Shown: positions 1-6,488, numbered from the stretch's first letter. The stretch is DNA of 8,091 bases from Rickettsiales bacterium (GCA_023301015.1 JALZVI010000082.1:1-8091); one strand, 5' to 3'. Made by a program: numbers and translations. The notes: generated from the sequence alone by a model not told the origin.

Positions 1-149
1 CCCCACCCCTCCGCCCTCGCTGCCACCTCTGCACAGTTCCGTCGGCGTGTCTGGTAACGGTCAAACCATCCTCATAAACAACCACTGTTGGACCGCGTCC
101 ACTGGAGGAACACCACACAAAGAAGAAATCAGATGAAAAATGGAACGCG
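1..149. other. Left edge of window, no assignable gene
   Basis: No frame gives a recognisable protein. Frame 1 closes at a TAA at 55-57 and frame 3 at a TAA at 75-77. Frame 2 stays open from the left edge to a TGA at 134-136, so it could be the tail of an upstream gene, but its Pro/Ser-rich translation matches nothing I know. The first ~50 bases are clearly more C-rich than the rest of the window. A GGAGG at 104-108 has no start codon at a usable distance in a long frame. Confidence 0.3.
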
Positions 150-245
150 ATGAGCGATGATGAGAAGATTACATTTGTCGAAGAGCGCAGAGAAAAGAAG
201 CGCGGAAAACGCAAAGAGCGTCGTGCAGAAAAAGGTGACGAGTAG
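150..245 (+). CDS. Small highly charged ORF upstream of sigma factor
   Basis: This is an ATG-started ORF of 31 codons, ending six bases before the sigma factor start. The product is almost entirely charged (many Glu, Lys, Arg) and begins MSDDEKITFVEERREKK. A GGA at 142-144 is a weak ribosome site. The same frame is open back to the stop at 75-77, and that part also reads as charged (KKKSDEKWNAMSDDEK). The ORF may therefore be the end of a longer gene whose upstream part is in another frame, or simply a chance reading. The pattern 'W..MS..E+..F.E+R' is reminiscent of charged helical periplasmic proteins found near ECF sigma genes, but this is only an impression. It could equally be non-coding leader of the sigma gene. 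Confidence 0.3.
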   Translation: MSDDEKITFVEERREKKRGKRKERRAEKGDE

Positions 246-251
246 ATTATA

Positions 252-764
252 ATGACTGAAAAAACTGACGAGGAATTGATGGAGGAGATTGCGACGGGCA
301 ACGCGCAAGGCTTCTCCATCCTTGTCCAGCGACACACTCAATATTTCTACCGAGTGGCTTATCGCATTGTGCTTGAGCGCGAAACGGCGGAAGATATTGT
401 GCAAAAAGCATTCCTCAAAATCTGGGAAAAACCCAAGCTATGGAAGGCAGGAAAAGCAAAATTCAAAACCTGGTTTTATCGCATTATTTGCAATTTGGCG
501 ATTGACGATAAGCGTCGCTTCAAGGCGGTGGAACTGGATTTTGACGTTGCAGATGACAGCGCGCCCAAGCATGACTCAAAAGAACAAGAACAGCTGCACT
601 CAGCTCTCAAAGCCATTCCTGCACGGCAGCGGGCAGCGATTATGTTGGTATATTTTAAAGAGATGAAGCAAAAGGAAGCGGCGGATATTTTGGGCGTGGG
701 GATTAAGGCGCTGGAGAGTTTGCTGAGCCGAGGCAAGAAAGAATTAGAAGGGAGAATGAAATGA
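252..764 (+). CDS. ECF-type RNA polymerase sigma factor (sigma-70 family)
   Basis: The 170-residue product has the two-domain layout and length of extracytoplasmic-function sigma factors, which direct RNA polymerase to a small stress- or envelope-responsive regulon. Sigma region 2 covers about residues 5-90, with the core-binding helix around AEDIVQKAFLKIW (46-58) and the -10 recognition part around FKTWFYRIICNLAIDDKRR (71-89). After an acidic linker (94-114), region 4 covers 115-168, with the -35-binding helix-turn-helix at about 139-165 (KEAADILGVGIKALESLLSR). No region 1.1 or 3 is present, as expected for ECF members. Its stop overlaps the next start by ATGA, which suggests cotranscription and translational coupling with a probable anti-sigma factor. 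The start has no close Shine-Dalgarno; AAGGTGA at 233-239 is 12 bases away. The ECF subgroup and the inducing signal cannot be read from the sequence. Confidence 0.95.
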   Translation: MTEKTDEELMEEIATGNAQGFSILVQRHTQYFYRVAYRIVLERETAEDIVQKAFLKIWEKPKLWKAGKAKFKTWFYRIICNLAIDDKRRFKAVELDFDVADDSAPKHDSKEQEQLHSALKAIPARQRAAIMLVYFKEMKQKEAADILGVGIKALESLLSRGKKELEGRMK

Positions 765-1000
765 AAGATGTTTATGAAAAACTTGAGATACCTGAGGCTA
801 GCGCGGGGCTAGAGGCTGAAATCATCAGGCAAGCAGCAGCCAAACAACGCACATTCCACTGGCCAAGGCTAGCTGTAGTAGCGGCATGCGCCCTATTCAG
901 CATCGCAATTTTGCAACCAACGGAAAGCACAAGCATATCTTACTTGGATGACGTTGACTTCTTCGATGAGCAATATGGATTTGCGGAGGAGATTAGCTAA
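761..1000 (+). CDS. Probable short single-span membrane anti-sigma factor
   Basis: The 79-residue product starts inside the stop of the sigma gene (ATGA), with a strong AAGGGAG site at 748-754, six bases before the ATG. Residues 1-35 form a charged, probably cytoplasmic segment (EKLEIPEASAGLEAEIIRQA). Residues 36-52 are a hydrophobic membrane span preceded by Arg/Trp. Residues 53-79 are a short, very acidic tail, presumably outside. The position after an ECF gene and the single span make it a candidate membrane anti-sigma factor that would hold the sigma factor at the membrane. It has no HxxxCxxC zinc motif, and the N-terminal part is much shorter than classical anti-sigma domains. The role is inferred from context and topology, not homology. 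Its last eight bases overlap the end of the convergent hisC gene. Confidence 0.65.
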   Translation: MKDVYEKLEIPEASAGLEAEIIRQAAAKQRTFHWPRLAVVAACALFSIAILQPTESTSISYLDDVDFFDEQYGFAEEIS

Positions 1001-2042
1001 TAATCTCAACCAGCTTCCGCATTTCACTTTCCGTCCCAATCGAAATTCGCAAATAATCTGACAGGCCATAGCCGCCCATTTCTCGGACTATAATTCCGTT
1101 ATCGGCTAGTTTCTGCCAAGTGGCGGCGGCGTCTTCAAACTTTGCCAACACAAAATTTCCTTGAGAATCAGGCACTTCGCAGCCCAGCTCACGTAGCTCA
1201 TTCGTCAGCCATTCACGCCAGACATTGTTATGCACAACAGAATCTCCCAAAAACTCAGCATCTTCAAGCGCCGCAATTGCTCCCACCTGCCCTAAGCTAG
1301 TGAGGTTGAATGGAGGACGAATGCGGTTAAGCACGTCAATAACCTCTGGCGCGGCATAGCCCCAACCAACTCGCAAGGCGGGAATTCCATACATCTTCGA
1401 GAATGTACGGGTGATGATTGTGTTCGGCGCGGCGTCGGCAATTGCATAGCCCATATCATAATCTTCCGCACCAGCACATTCGGCATAAGCGTTGTCGATC
1501 ACCAGCAGAATATCTTCGCGCAAACCATCACGCAGGCGGCGCAGTTCATCGCCATCAATATATGTTCCTGTCGGGTTATTCGGGTTTGCGACCATCACGA
1601 TTTTTGTGCGCTCGGTTACGCCTGCCAAAATTGCATCCACATCCGTGGTTAAATTCTTCTCCGCCACAGCCACAGGAATTGCACCCGCAGACATTGCGGC
1701 AATTGGGTAAACTAAAAAGCCGTGCTGAGTGTGGATAACTTCATCGCCTTCACCACAAAATGCATAAGCGATAAGCTCCAAAATTTCATCAGACCCTGCA
1801 CCGCAGATAATTTGCTCAGGGTTTAGGCCATTCACCTCGCCAAGCTTCGCACGCAGCTCAGTTGACGCCCCGTCGGGATAGCGGTTCAGCGCAGCGTGAC
1901 TGGCAACAGCCTCAAGCACCTTGGCCGAGCAACCCAGCGGATTTTCGTTGGATGAAAGCTTCGCCACAACCTGCCCCTTAGCCCCAGATTTCCCCGGCAC
2001 ATACGGCTTGATGTTCATAATTTGTTGCTTAGTTTTAAGCAT
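993..2042 (-). CDS. hisC: Histidinol-phosphate/aromatic aminotransferase (HisC family)
   Basis: This is a fold-type I, PLP-dependent aminotransferase that converts histidinol phosphate and 2-oxoglutarate to imidazole acetol phosphate and glutamate, in either direction. Many family members also transaminate prephenate or phenylpyruvate. With the start MLKTKQQ the product is 349 residues, normal for the family. Visible motifs are SNENPLG (31-37), GAGSDEI (81-87), NPNNPTG (153-159), VIDNAYAE with the PLP-pyridine Asp (D183), FSKMYG with the Schiff-base lysine K216, RVGWG (224-228) and a C-terminal LRISIG whose Arg (R332) should bind the substrate carboxylate. The start at 2042 is preferred because GGGAAG lies just upstream and the ORF then overlaps the chorismate mutase by 8 bp. 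An internal ATG at 2018 (MNIKPYVPGKSG) is also possible but has no ribosome site. The open frame extends further upstream to 2111, inside the mutase gene. Pairing with chorismate mutase suggests a role in Phe/Tyr synthesis as well as, or instead of, histidine synthesis. Confidence 0.95.
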   Translation of the reverse strand: MLKTKQQIMNIKPYVPGKSGAKGQVVAKLSSNENPLGCSAKVLEAVASHAALNRYPDGASTELRAKLGEVNGLNPEQIICGAGSDEILELIAYAFCGEGDEVIHTQHGFLVYPIAAMSAGAIPVAVAEKNLTTDVDAILAGVTERTKIVMVANPNNPTGTYIDGDELRRLRDGLREDILLVIDNAYAECAGAEDYDMGYAIADAAPNTIITRTFSKMYGIPALRVGWGYAAPEVIDVLNRIRPPFNLTSLGQVGAIAALEDAEFLGDSVVHNNVWREWLTNELRELGCEVPDSQGNFVLAKFEDAAATWQKLADNGIIVREMGGYGLSDYLRISIGTESEMRKLVEIIS

Positions 2043-2721
2043 AGCTTCCCAGCACTCTGATATCTTTATACTCCAACTGAGATTCGTCAGTGAAATATCC
2101 TTCCAGCTCATAGAGGAAGCAGCCGTTCATTGTGGCGATATGCGGAAGCGCGGCAATTTCGTGCTTGCTCACTATCAGCGTTTTGTCGCCGCCGCATTCT
2201 TCTGGCTTGATTTTGGCCATGGCGAACATTTCGTCATGTAGCTTGGCAAACACGCGAATATCCTTCAAATTCAGAGTCCACCAGTTGTCATGCGCATTGA
2301 GCACGCCAACCGTGTGGCCGTTAATTTGGTCAAGGCAATCTGGGATGGTGTCGCATATCAAATACTCCGCGAACGTCCCGAAATATTCTGATATGAAGTT
2401 ATGCATCTTAAAGCTCTTGCTCCGCGGCATCACTACGCTCAAACCACCTTCCATCGTGAGTGAGGCGGCAATAATGCTGCGCCAAATACTGAAAATCGCA
2501 CCTTTAGGAACTTCCCCTGCTCCGCGCTTAAGAATTTCGCGCATCATCTTCGCCTCACGGCCAGAGCGGATGAAGCTGCCTTCAATCTTGTTGGCATTCT
2601 TAATGCCCCCAACTTCCAGCACATGCCCAGCACGCTTTGCAAGCAGCTCAAGCAACTCTACATCAATCGCATCAATTTCCTCACGTAAACCCGCCAGCTG
2701 TTTTTCTAATAAATCTGTCAT
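2035..2721 (-). CDS. Chorismate mutase (AroQ type) with C-terminal extension
   Basis: The enzyme rearranges chorismate to prephenate, the branch to phenylalanine and tyrosine, in the cytosol. Residues 1-90 of 228 form the all-helical AroQ domain. By alignment with the E. coli P-protein from memory, the active-site basic residues correspond to R13 (LREEID), R30 (LLAKRAG) and K41 (VGGIK). RSGREA (52-57) corresponds to the motif carrying the later Arg/Glu ligands and resembles the RPGREA seen in alphaproteobacterial mutases. Residues ~91-228 form an extra domain (SVVMPR, GVLNAHDNWWTL, GDKTLIVSKH, ELEGYF). Alphaproteobacterial chorismate mutases often carry such an extension, which resembles a degenerate prephenate dehydratase domain. 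I see no clear dehydratase active site, so I do not call it bifunctional. It is the first gene of the unit with hisC. The usual next partner, prephenate dehydrogenase, is absent here. No Shine-Dalgarno precedes the start. Confidence 0.88.
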   Translation of the reverse strand: MTDLLEKQLAGLREEIDAIDVELLELLAKRAGHVLEVGGIKNANKIEGSFIRSGREAKMMREILKRGAGEVPKGAIFSIWRSIIAASLTMEGGLSVVMPRSKSFKMHNFISEYFGTFAEYLICDTIPDCLDQINGHTVGVLNAHDNWWTLNLKDIRVFAKLHDEMFAMAKIKPEECGGDKTLIVSKHEIAALPHIATMNGCFLYELEGYFTDESQLEYKDIRVLGSYA

Positions 2722-2786
2722 GAGGATATTTGTTGCATATATTTGCGATGTTGTATAGAAGGTAAATAATTAACAATCTTACACAC
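2722..2786. promoter_or_regulatory. Divergent AT-rich intergenic region with promoters
   Basis: These 65 bases separate the minus-strand chorismate mutase/hisC unit from the plus-strand gene at 2787, so they must hold start signals for both. They are very AT-rich. On the plus strand TTGCAT (2733-2738) and TATAGA (2754-2759) are spaced 15 bases, shorter than ideal. A second candidate -10 is AACAAT (2772-2777), inside ATTAACAAT (2769-2777), the same nonamer found before prmC. On the minus strand TATACA-like sequence overlaps the same place. No clear operator palindrome was found. The exact elements are uncertain. Confidence 0.35.
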
Positions 2787-3320
2787 ATGATACATTTAGC
2801 TACAGCAAAAAACATCCCCTGCGATAAGTTCGTTAGATGGGCACGCGAGAAATGTGACTTTAATTTCTCTCATGCATCGCACCTTATAGGCGCAGTAGAT
2901 AATAATTATAAGAGCAAAGAAGCTAGTAATCGCTTTTCCATAACAGAAATTGTTCAACTCGCCGAAGGCTTTGGCCTGAACTCCGAATCAAAACTATTAT
3001 TTATCGACAAGTATATCGATACTCTAGAAATTCACAAATCTCGAGACCGCAAAGATTTCTTTACAAAAGCACTCAAGTTTTCAGGAATGACGCAGAAAGA
3101 TGCTAGGGAATTGCTTGGTATGGAAATGCAAAAATTCAACAGTTTTGTTTTTGGCGGCAAAGGAGATAGATTCAGCAAAGAAGAAGTTGGCAAGCTGATA
3201 ACGACAATTTTCCCAAAGGAACTCATGCATCTACCAAGCATAGAAGCGCTTGCCCAGAAGGCTCTGAATTTAATTCAAAGCAATGAAACAGCAGTAACAC
3301 CCTCACATCGCAATAGATAA
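2787..3320 (+). CDS. Unknown protein with tandem HTH-like duplication
   Basis: I do not recognise this 177-residue protein by name. It is soluble, with no signal peptide or membrane segment, and has a basic C-terminus. Two segments align with each other: residues ~14-64 and ~90-143. Shared positions include F15/F91, A19/A95, A30/A106, L33/L109, G35/G111, then RFS (49-51 and 128-130), E54/E133 and L58/L137. In each copy a helix-turn-helix-like pattern (e.g. FSGMTQKDARELLGM, 98-112) is followed by RFS..E+..L. This suggests two tandem small helical domains, possibly DNA-binding as in XRE-type repressors, but this is inference. The gene is more AT-rich than its neighbours. It stands alone, divergent from chorismate mutase and 49 bp before metX, and its start has no Shine-Dalgarno. 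It might regulate the divergent unit or metX. Confidence 0.75.
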   Translation: MIHLATAKNIPCDKFVRWAREKCDFNFSHASHLIGAVDNNYKSKEASNRFSITEIVQLAEGFGLNSESKLLFIDKYIDTLEIHKSRDRKDFFTKALKFSGMTQKDARELLGMEMQKFNSFVFGGKGDRFSKEEVGKLITTIFPKELMHLPSIEALAQKALNLIQSNETAVTPSHRNR

Positions 3321-3369
3321 TTAGCAGCAAATCATTGCCCTACCCAATATTTTATGGCAATATCGGCCT

Positions 3370-4473
3370 ATGGAACACAACAAAACAACCATCACGCAAA
3401 GCCTCAAGCTCTCATCTGGGCAGGAGATTTCTGATTTTGAAATTGCCTATCAGGAATGGGGCACGCTCAATGAGGCACGCGACAATGTGATTGTGGTTTT
3501 CCACGCGCTCACGGGCGATCAATATGTTGCGGGTGAACACCCAATCACCGGCAAGCGCGGCTGGTGGGACGACATCTTGGGTGACGGAAAAATCCTCGAC
3601 ACAAGCAAATATTATGTCGTCTGCGCGAATGTGATCGGCGGATGCGCAGGCAGCCACGGCCCAACTTCCATCAACCCCAAAACTGGACAGCAATTTGCAG
3701 TCGACTTCCCAATCATCACCATGAGCGACATTGTCAACGCGCAGGCGCTGTTTTTGGACGCGCTTGGGATTGATAAAATTTATGCAGCAATTGGCGGCTC
3801 AATGGGCGGAATGCAGGTGCTGGAATTCTGCGCCAAATTCCCTGATCGCTGCGAATTGGCGGTTGCCATTGCCACCACCTCACGCCACAGCGCGCAAAAC
3901 ATCGCCTTCCACGAAATTGGCCGCCAAGCAATTATGGCCGACCCAGACTGGCGCGGCGGGAAATATGCCGCGGAAGACATCAAACCCCGCAAAGGCTTGT
4001 CCGTCGCCCGTATGACAGCGCATGTGACCTATATGAGCGAGGAATCGCTGCAAGACAAATTCGGCCGCCGCTTGCAAGACAAAGACGCAATCACCTACGG
4101 CTTTGACGCCGACTTCCAAGTGGAGAGCTATCTCCGCCATCAGGGCATTGCATTCGTTGACCGCTTCGACGCGAACTCATATCTCTACCTCACCCGCGCG
4201 ATGGATTATTTTGATATGGAAGAGGAATATGGCAAGCATTTGAGCGAGGTCTTCCGCGGAAACACCGCCAAATTCCTGATAATGTCATTCACCTCCGACT
4301 GGTGCTATCCAACAGAAGAAAGCAAATATGTCGCCCGCGCCCTGAATGGAGCTGGAGTGGATGTGAGCTTTTTGGAGATAGAGACCCACAAAGGACATGA
4401 CGCGTTCTTGCTGGACGAGCCGGAATTTAAGCAGGCGTTGGCGGGGTTTGTTGGAGGTGATGATGGTGAGTAA
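3370..4473 (+). CDS. metX: Homoserine O-acyltransferase (MetX)
   Basis: MetX activates L-homoserine by acylation from acyl-CoA, the first committed step of methionine synthesis, in the cytosol. The 367-residue product is of normal length and has the alpha/beta-hydrolase fold. HALTGD is at 45-50, GGCAGSHGP at 90-98, the nucleophile elbow GGSMGGM at 142-148 with catalytic S144, SFTSDWCYP with D310, and HKGHDAF with H343. These complete the Ser-Asp-His triad. Many MetX-family enzymes use acetyl-CoA and some use succinyl-CoA; the sequence does not let me decide. No Shine-Dalgarno is seen before the ATG. The 49-bp upstream gap is too short for, and does not resemble, the SAM-II riboswitch often found before alphaproteobacterial metX. 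The 3' end overlaps the next gene by 11 bp, and metW follows that. Confidence 0.96.
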   Translation: MEHNKTTITQSLKLSSGQEISDFEIAYQEWGTLNEARDNVIVVFHALTGDQYVAGEHPITGKRGWWDDILGDGKILDTSKYYVVCANVIGGCAGSHGPTSINPKTGQQFAVDFPIITMSDIVNAQALFLDALGIDKIYAAIGGSMGGMQVLEFCAKFPDRCELAVAIATTSRHSAQNIAFHEIGRQAIMADPDWRGGKYAAEDIKPRKGLSVARMTAHVTYMSEESLQDKFGRRLQDKDAITYGFDADFQVESYLRHQGIAFVDRFDANSYLYLTRAMDYFDMEEEYGKHLSEVFRGNTAKFLIMSFTSDWCYPTEESKYVARALNGAGVDVSFLEIETHKGHDAFLLDEPEFKQALAGFVGGDDGE

Positions 4474-4831
4474 GAGCGAAATTGACACACGAATTATGGA
4501 ACTGACAGACACTGCAAGAGAATATGCCTTAGAGTCTAAATACGAGGCAGATGTTGCGAGATTAAACGAGCTTGCTGGTGATGACACCACATTGAAAGAC
4601 CTGCACATAGGTGACATTCCAAACAACGCCATACAGCGTCTTTTTGCGTATTCACCCACATACATACGAACAGGTAGATGGCCGCTTGAAGCAACAAAAT
4701 CTGATGATGGTGGACACGAAATAGATACCCTTCGTTACAAAACAACAGAAGACATCATAAACAGGTTATTAGAAAAGCTCCGCAAAGAATTCCCTGAGCA
4801 AGACAGGCCATCAAACCGTGGCGGAAGATAG
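4463..4831 (+). CDS. Unknown 122-aa protein wedged between metX and metW
   Basis: The protein is not recognised. The start at 4463 is chosen because a GGAGG (4453-4457, inside metX) lies five bases upstream. The in-frame ATG at 4460 is too close, and the GTG at 4466 is a further alternative. The gene overlaps metX by 11 bp, so it is translationally coupled. The 122-residue product is soluble and mostly helical, with an N-terminal charged helix (SEIDTRIMELTDTAREYALE, 4-23), a middle stretch DLHIGDIPNNAIQRLFAYSP (46-65), and a C-terminal helix (TTEDIINRLLEKLRKEF, 94-110) ending in a basic/Gly tail. There are no cysteines, signal peptide or membrane span. Base composition is more AT-rich than metX. 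In many alphaproteobacteria metX and metW are directly adjacent, so this looks like an insertion into the pair. It might serve the MetX/MetW pair or be unrelated. Confidence 0.7.
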   Translation: MVSKSEIDTRIMELTDTAREYALESKYEADVARLNELAGDDTTLKDLHIGDIPNNAIQRLFAYSPTYIRTGRWPLEATKSDDGGHEIDTLRYKTTEDIINRLLEKLRKEFPEQDRPSNRGGR

Positions 4832-4870
4832 CTGCGTGACAAACTGCTGGTTTTTTGATACAAAACAAAA

Positions 4871-5470
4871 ATGAACCTACGTCCCGACATAAACGTGATT
4901 ACTGAGATGCTGCCGCAAGGCGCTTCAGTGCTTGATATCGGCTGTGGCGAAGGCGCGCTTTTGAAGGTGTTGAAGGACAAGGGAATTGCCGCACGTGGGA
5001 TTGAGCTGGACAAAGAGAAGGTTTCCATATGCCTAAAAAACGGTCTGTCGGTGATGCAAGGTAACGCCGACATTGACCTTGAGCACTACCCCGATGGCGG
5101 TTTTGACTTTGCGGTTCTCACCCAAGTTTTGCAGGTAACTCAGCACCCTGAGAAAATCCTAAACGAGGTTCTTCGCATTGCGGACAAAGCGATCGTGAGC
5201 ATCCCAAATTTTGGCTATTGGCAAAACCGCACGCAGCTGCTGTTTAACGGCAGAATGCCAGTGACGAAAAAACTGAGCTATGAGTGGTATGAAACGCCGA
5301 ACATCCATTTTTGCACAATCCGCGACTTCATGGTTTTATGCGAAGGCTTGGGAGTTAAAATTGAGAAAAAACTTGCCATCCGCCCTTCTGGTAAGGTAAT
5401 TTCTTTCAATAAATCAGCCGTAATGGCGAACCTAACCGCCGAACTCGGCATATTCTTAATTGGGAAATAA
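4871..5470 (+). CDS. metW: Methionine biosynthesis protein MetW
   Basis: MetW is a class I SAM-dependent methyltransferase-fold protein that travels with metX in proteobacteria and is needed, together with MetX, for homoserine acylation in several of them. The 199-residue length is typical. The SAM-binding glycine motif VLDIGCGEG is at 20-28, followed by the acidic end of strand 2 (GIELD, 43-47). FDFAVLTQVLQVTQHPEKIL (78-97) and SIPNFGYWQNR (110-120) are characteristic of MetW, as is MPVTKKLSYEWYETPNIHFC (129-148). It lies 39 bases after the 122-residue gene and has no Shine-Dalgarno (AACAAAA before the ATG), so it may have its own promoter or be translated poorly. The next gene starts three bases after its stop. 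Confidence 0.96.
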   Translation: MNLRPDINVITEMLPQGASVLDIGCGEGALLKVLKDKGIAARGIELDKEKVSICLKNGLSVMQGNADIDLEHYPDGGFDFAVLTQVLQVTQHPEKILNEVLRIADKAIVSIPNFGYWQNRTQLLFNGRMPVTKKLSYEWYETPNIHFCTIRDFMVLCEGLGVKIEKKLAIRPSGKVISFNKSAVMANLTAELGIFLIGK

Positions 5471-5473
5471 ATC

Positions 5474-5929
5474 ATGAAATTCATCCTAGCCGCAACCCTA
5501 CTCCTCCTCTCACTCGCCTCCCCTGCACAAGCTTCTTGCAACATCAAAGGCGTGCGTGACGCTGTGGATGGGAATGTATATTACACGGCGGAGCATCGTT
5601 TGCACAAATATGTAAAGGCCTTGGACAGAAAATTTTGCTCGGCAGATGACGCTGAAGCCGCAGGATTTCGACCAGCCCTGAAGAGCTTTTCTAACAGCAC
5701 AATCCGTTTACTGAGCTGCGTTAAGAATGCAGACAGAAAGTGCGAAAACTATGTTGTTGGGCAATATCGCTCGCTAGCAATTTATGACCGCGTTTGCCCG
5801 AAAAAAGCTTCGCGCGCTGATATTCTGGACGCGTTTGTGAGCAAGGTGGAAGCTGACAAAACCCTACATGATGCCGCGAAGTTCAACGGCACAACAGCCG
5901 CGCTTATGGCAAAATTCTCTTGCAGATAA
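5474..5929 (+). CDS. Secreted Cys-rich protein, Rap1a/Tai-like C-terminus
   Basis: The 151-residue product has a clear Sec signal peptide (MKFILAATLLLLSLASPAQA, cleavage after residue 20), so the mature part should be periplasmic or secreted. It contains six cysteines (22, 55, 82, 90, 108, 150), which could form three disulfides. Residues 22-68 (CNIKG, GNVYYT, then RKFCSADDAEAAGFRPA at 52-68) resemble the small 'CNIKGN..YH.....ERWFCSEAEAEAAGWR' zinc-ribbon-like domain often attached to secreted nucleases. Residues ~76-150 (LLSC, YVVGQYRSLAIYDRVCP, LHDAAKF, ALMAKFSC) resemble the C-terminal part of Rap1a/Tai type immunity proteins, which are small periplasmic disulfide proteins. Both matches are by eye, from memory. 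It starts three bases after metW, with GGGA 8-10 bases upstream, and its stop overlaps the next start (TAATG). A role in methionine synthesis is not implied. Confidence 0.82.
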   Translation: MKFILAATLLLLSLASPAQASCNIKGVRDAVDGNVYYTAEHRLHKYVKALDRKFCSADDAEAAGFRPALKSFSNSTIRLLSCVKNADRKCENYVVGQYRSLAIYDRVCPKKASRADILDAFVSKVEADKTLHDAAKFNGTTAALMAKFSCR

Positions 5930-6432
5930 TGGCGAGCAAAATTGAAATATCTGAAGCCACCGAGGCTGACTATGACGCAATTTGGGAGATATTCCAACCC
6001 ATCCTCGCGACTGGCAGAACCTATGTTTACAGCCCCGAAACCAGCAAAGAAGAGGCAAAATCTATCTGGTTTGGCGCAAGCTGGAACACATATATCGCCA
6101 AGGTTGAAGGCGATCCTGTCGGCGCTTATGTCATCCGCCCTGCCCACCGCGACCTCGGCTCACACATCGCCAACGCGGCCTATATTGTGGCGAATAAATT
6201 CCGCGGCAATGGCTATGGCGAAATGCTGGGAAGGCATTCCATCAAAGAAGCCGCAAAACACGGATATAGCGCGATGCAATTTAATTATGTGGTTTCTACG
6301 AACGTAACCGCAATTAAGCTTTGGACAAAACTAGGCTTCAAAATTGTCGGTACAATCCCCAAAGCCTACGCCCACCCAGGAAGCGACGATCAAACAAACG
6401 TGCACATCATGCACAGATTTTTGGGTTGCTAA
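5929..6432 (+). CDS. GNAT-family N-acetyltransferase
   Basis: This is an acyl-CoA-dependent N-acetyltransferase of GNAT fold; the substrate is unknown. The 167-residue product spans the full fold. The N-terminal strand and helices are IEISEATEADYDAIWEIF (5-22). The central strands are YIAKVEGDPVGAYVIRP (55-71). Motif A is AAYIVANKFRGNGYGEML (83-100), with the acetyl-CoA pyrophosphate loop RGNGYG (92-97). Motif B is NVTAIKLWTKLGFKIVGTIP (125-144). The start ATG shares its A with the stop of the preceding gene (TAATG); a TTG at 5920 is a less likely start. This arrangement implies translational coupling with the secreted protein. The TAA stop coincides exactly with the outer end of the first copy of the repeat family that fills the region downstream. 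Confidence 0.93.
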   Translation: MASKIEISEATEADYDAIWEIFQPILATGRTYVYSPETSKEEAKSIWFGASWNTYIAKVEGDPVGAYVIRPAHRDLGSHIANAAYIVANKFRGNGYGEMLGRHSIKEAAKHGYSAMQFNYVVSTNVTAIKLWTKLGFKIVGTIPKAYAHPGSDDQTNVHIMHRFLGC

Positions 6433-6482
6433 TTTCCTCCCCGCTGCGCCTTCGGCTTGCAGACTGAGAACGCTCAGGGCTG
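6430..6482 (-). repeat. Repeat copy 1 (minus orientation)
   Basis: Read on the minus strand this begins CAGCCCTGAGCG and ends GCGGGGAGGAAATTA. The nested stem is CTGC, AA bulge, GCC-GAA-GGC, GCAG. A second small hairpin, CTGAG-AACG-CTCAG, lies at 6464-6477. The outer TAA at 6430-6432 is also the stop codon of the GNAT gene. Confidence 0.85.
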
Positions 6483-6488
6483 AGTTTA

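Noticed and set aside
248..253. Perfect TATAAT overlapping the sigma factor ATG
   Set aside because: It overlaps the start codon, no -35 element lies 16-18 bases upstream, and starting there would miss the N-terminus.
2043..2111. Longer hisC start at 2111
   Set aside because: The extra 23 residues lie inside the chorismate mutase coding sequence and do not resemble HisC; GGGAAG and family length favour 2042.
3321..3369. SAM riboswitch before metX
   Set aside because: The gap is 49 bases with only a 5-bp ATATT/AATAT hairpin; I see no SAM-II pseudoknot pattern.
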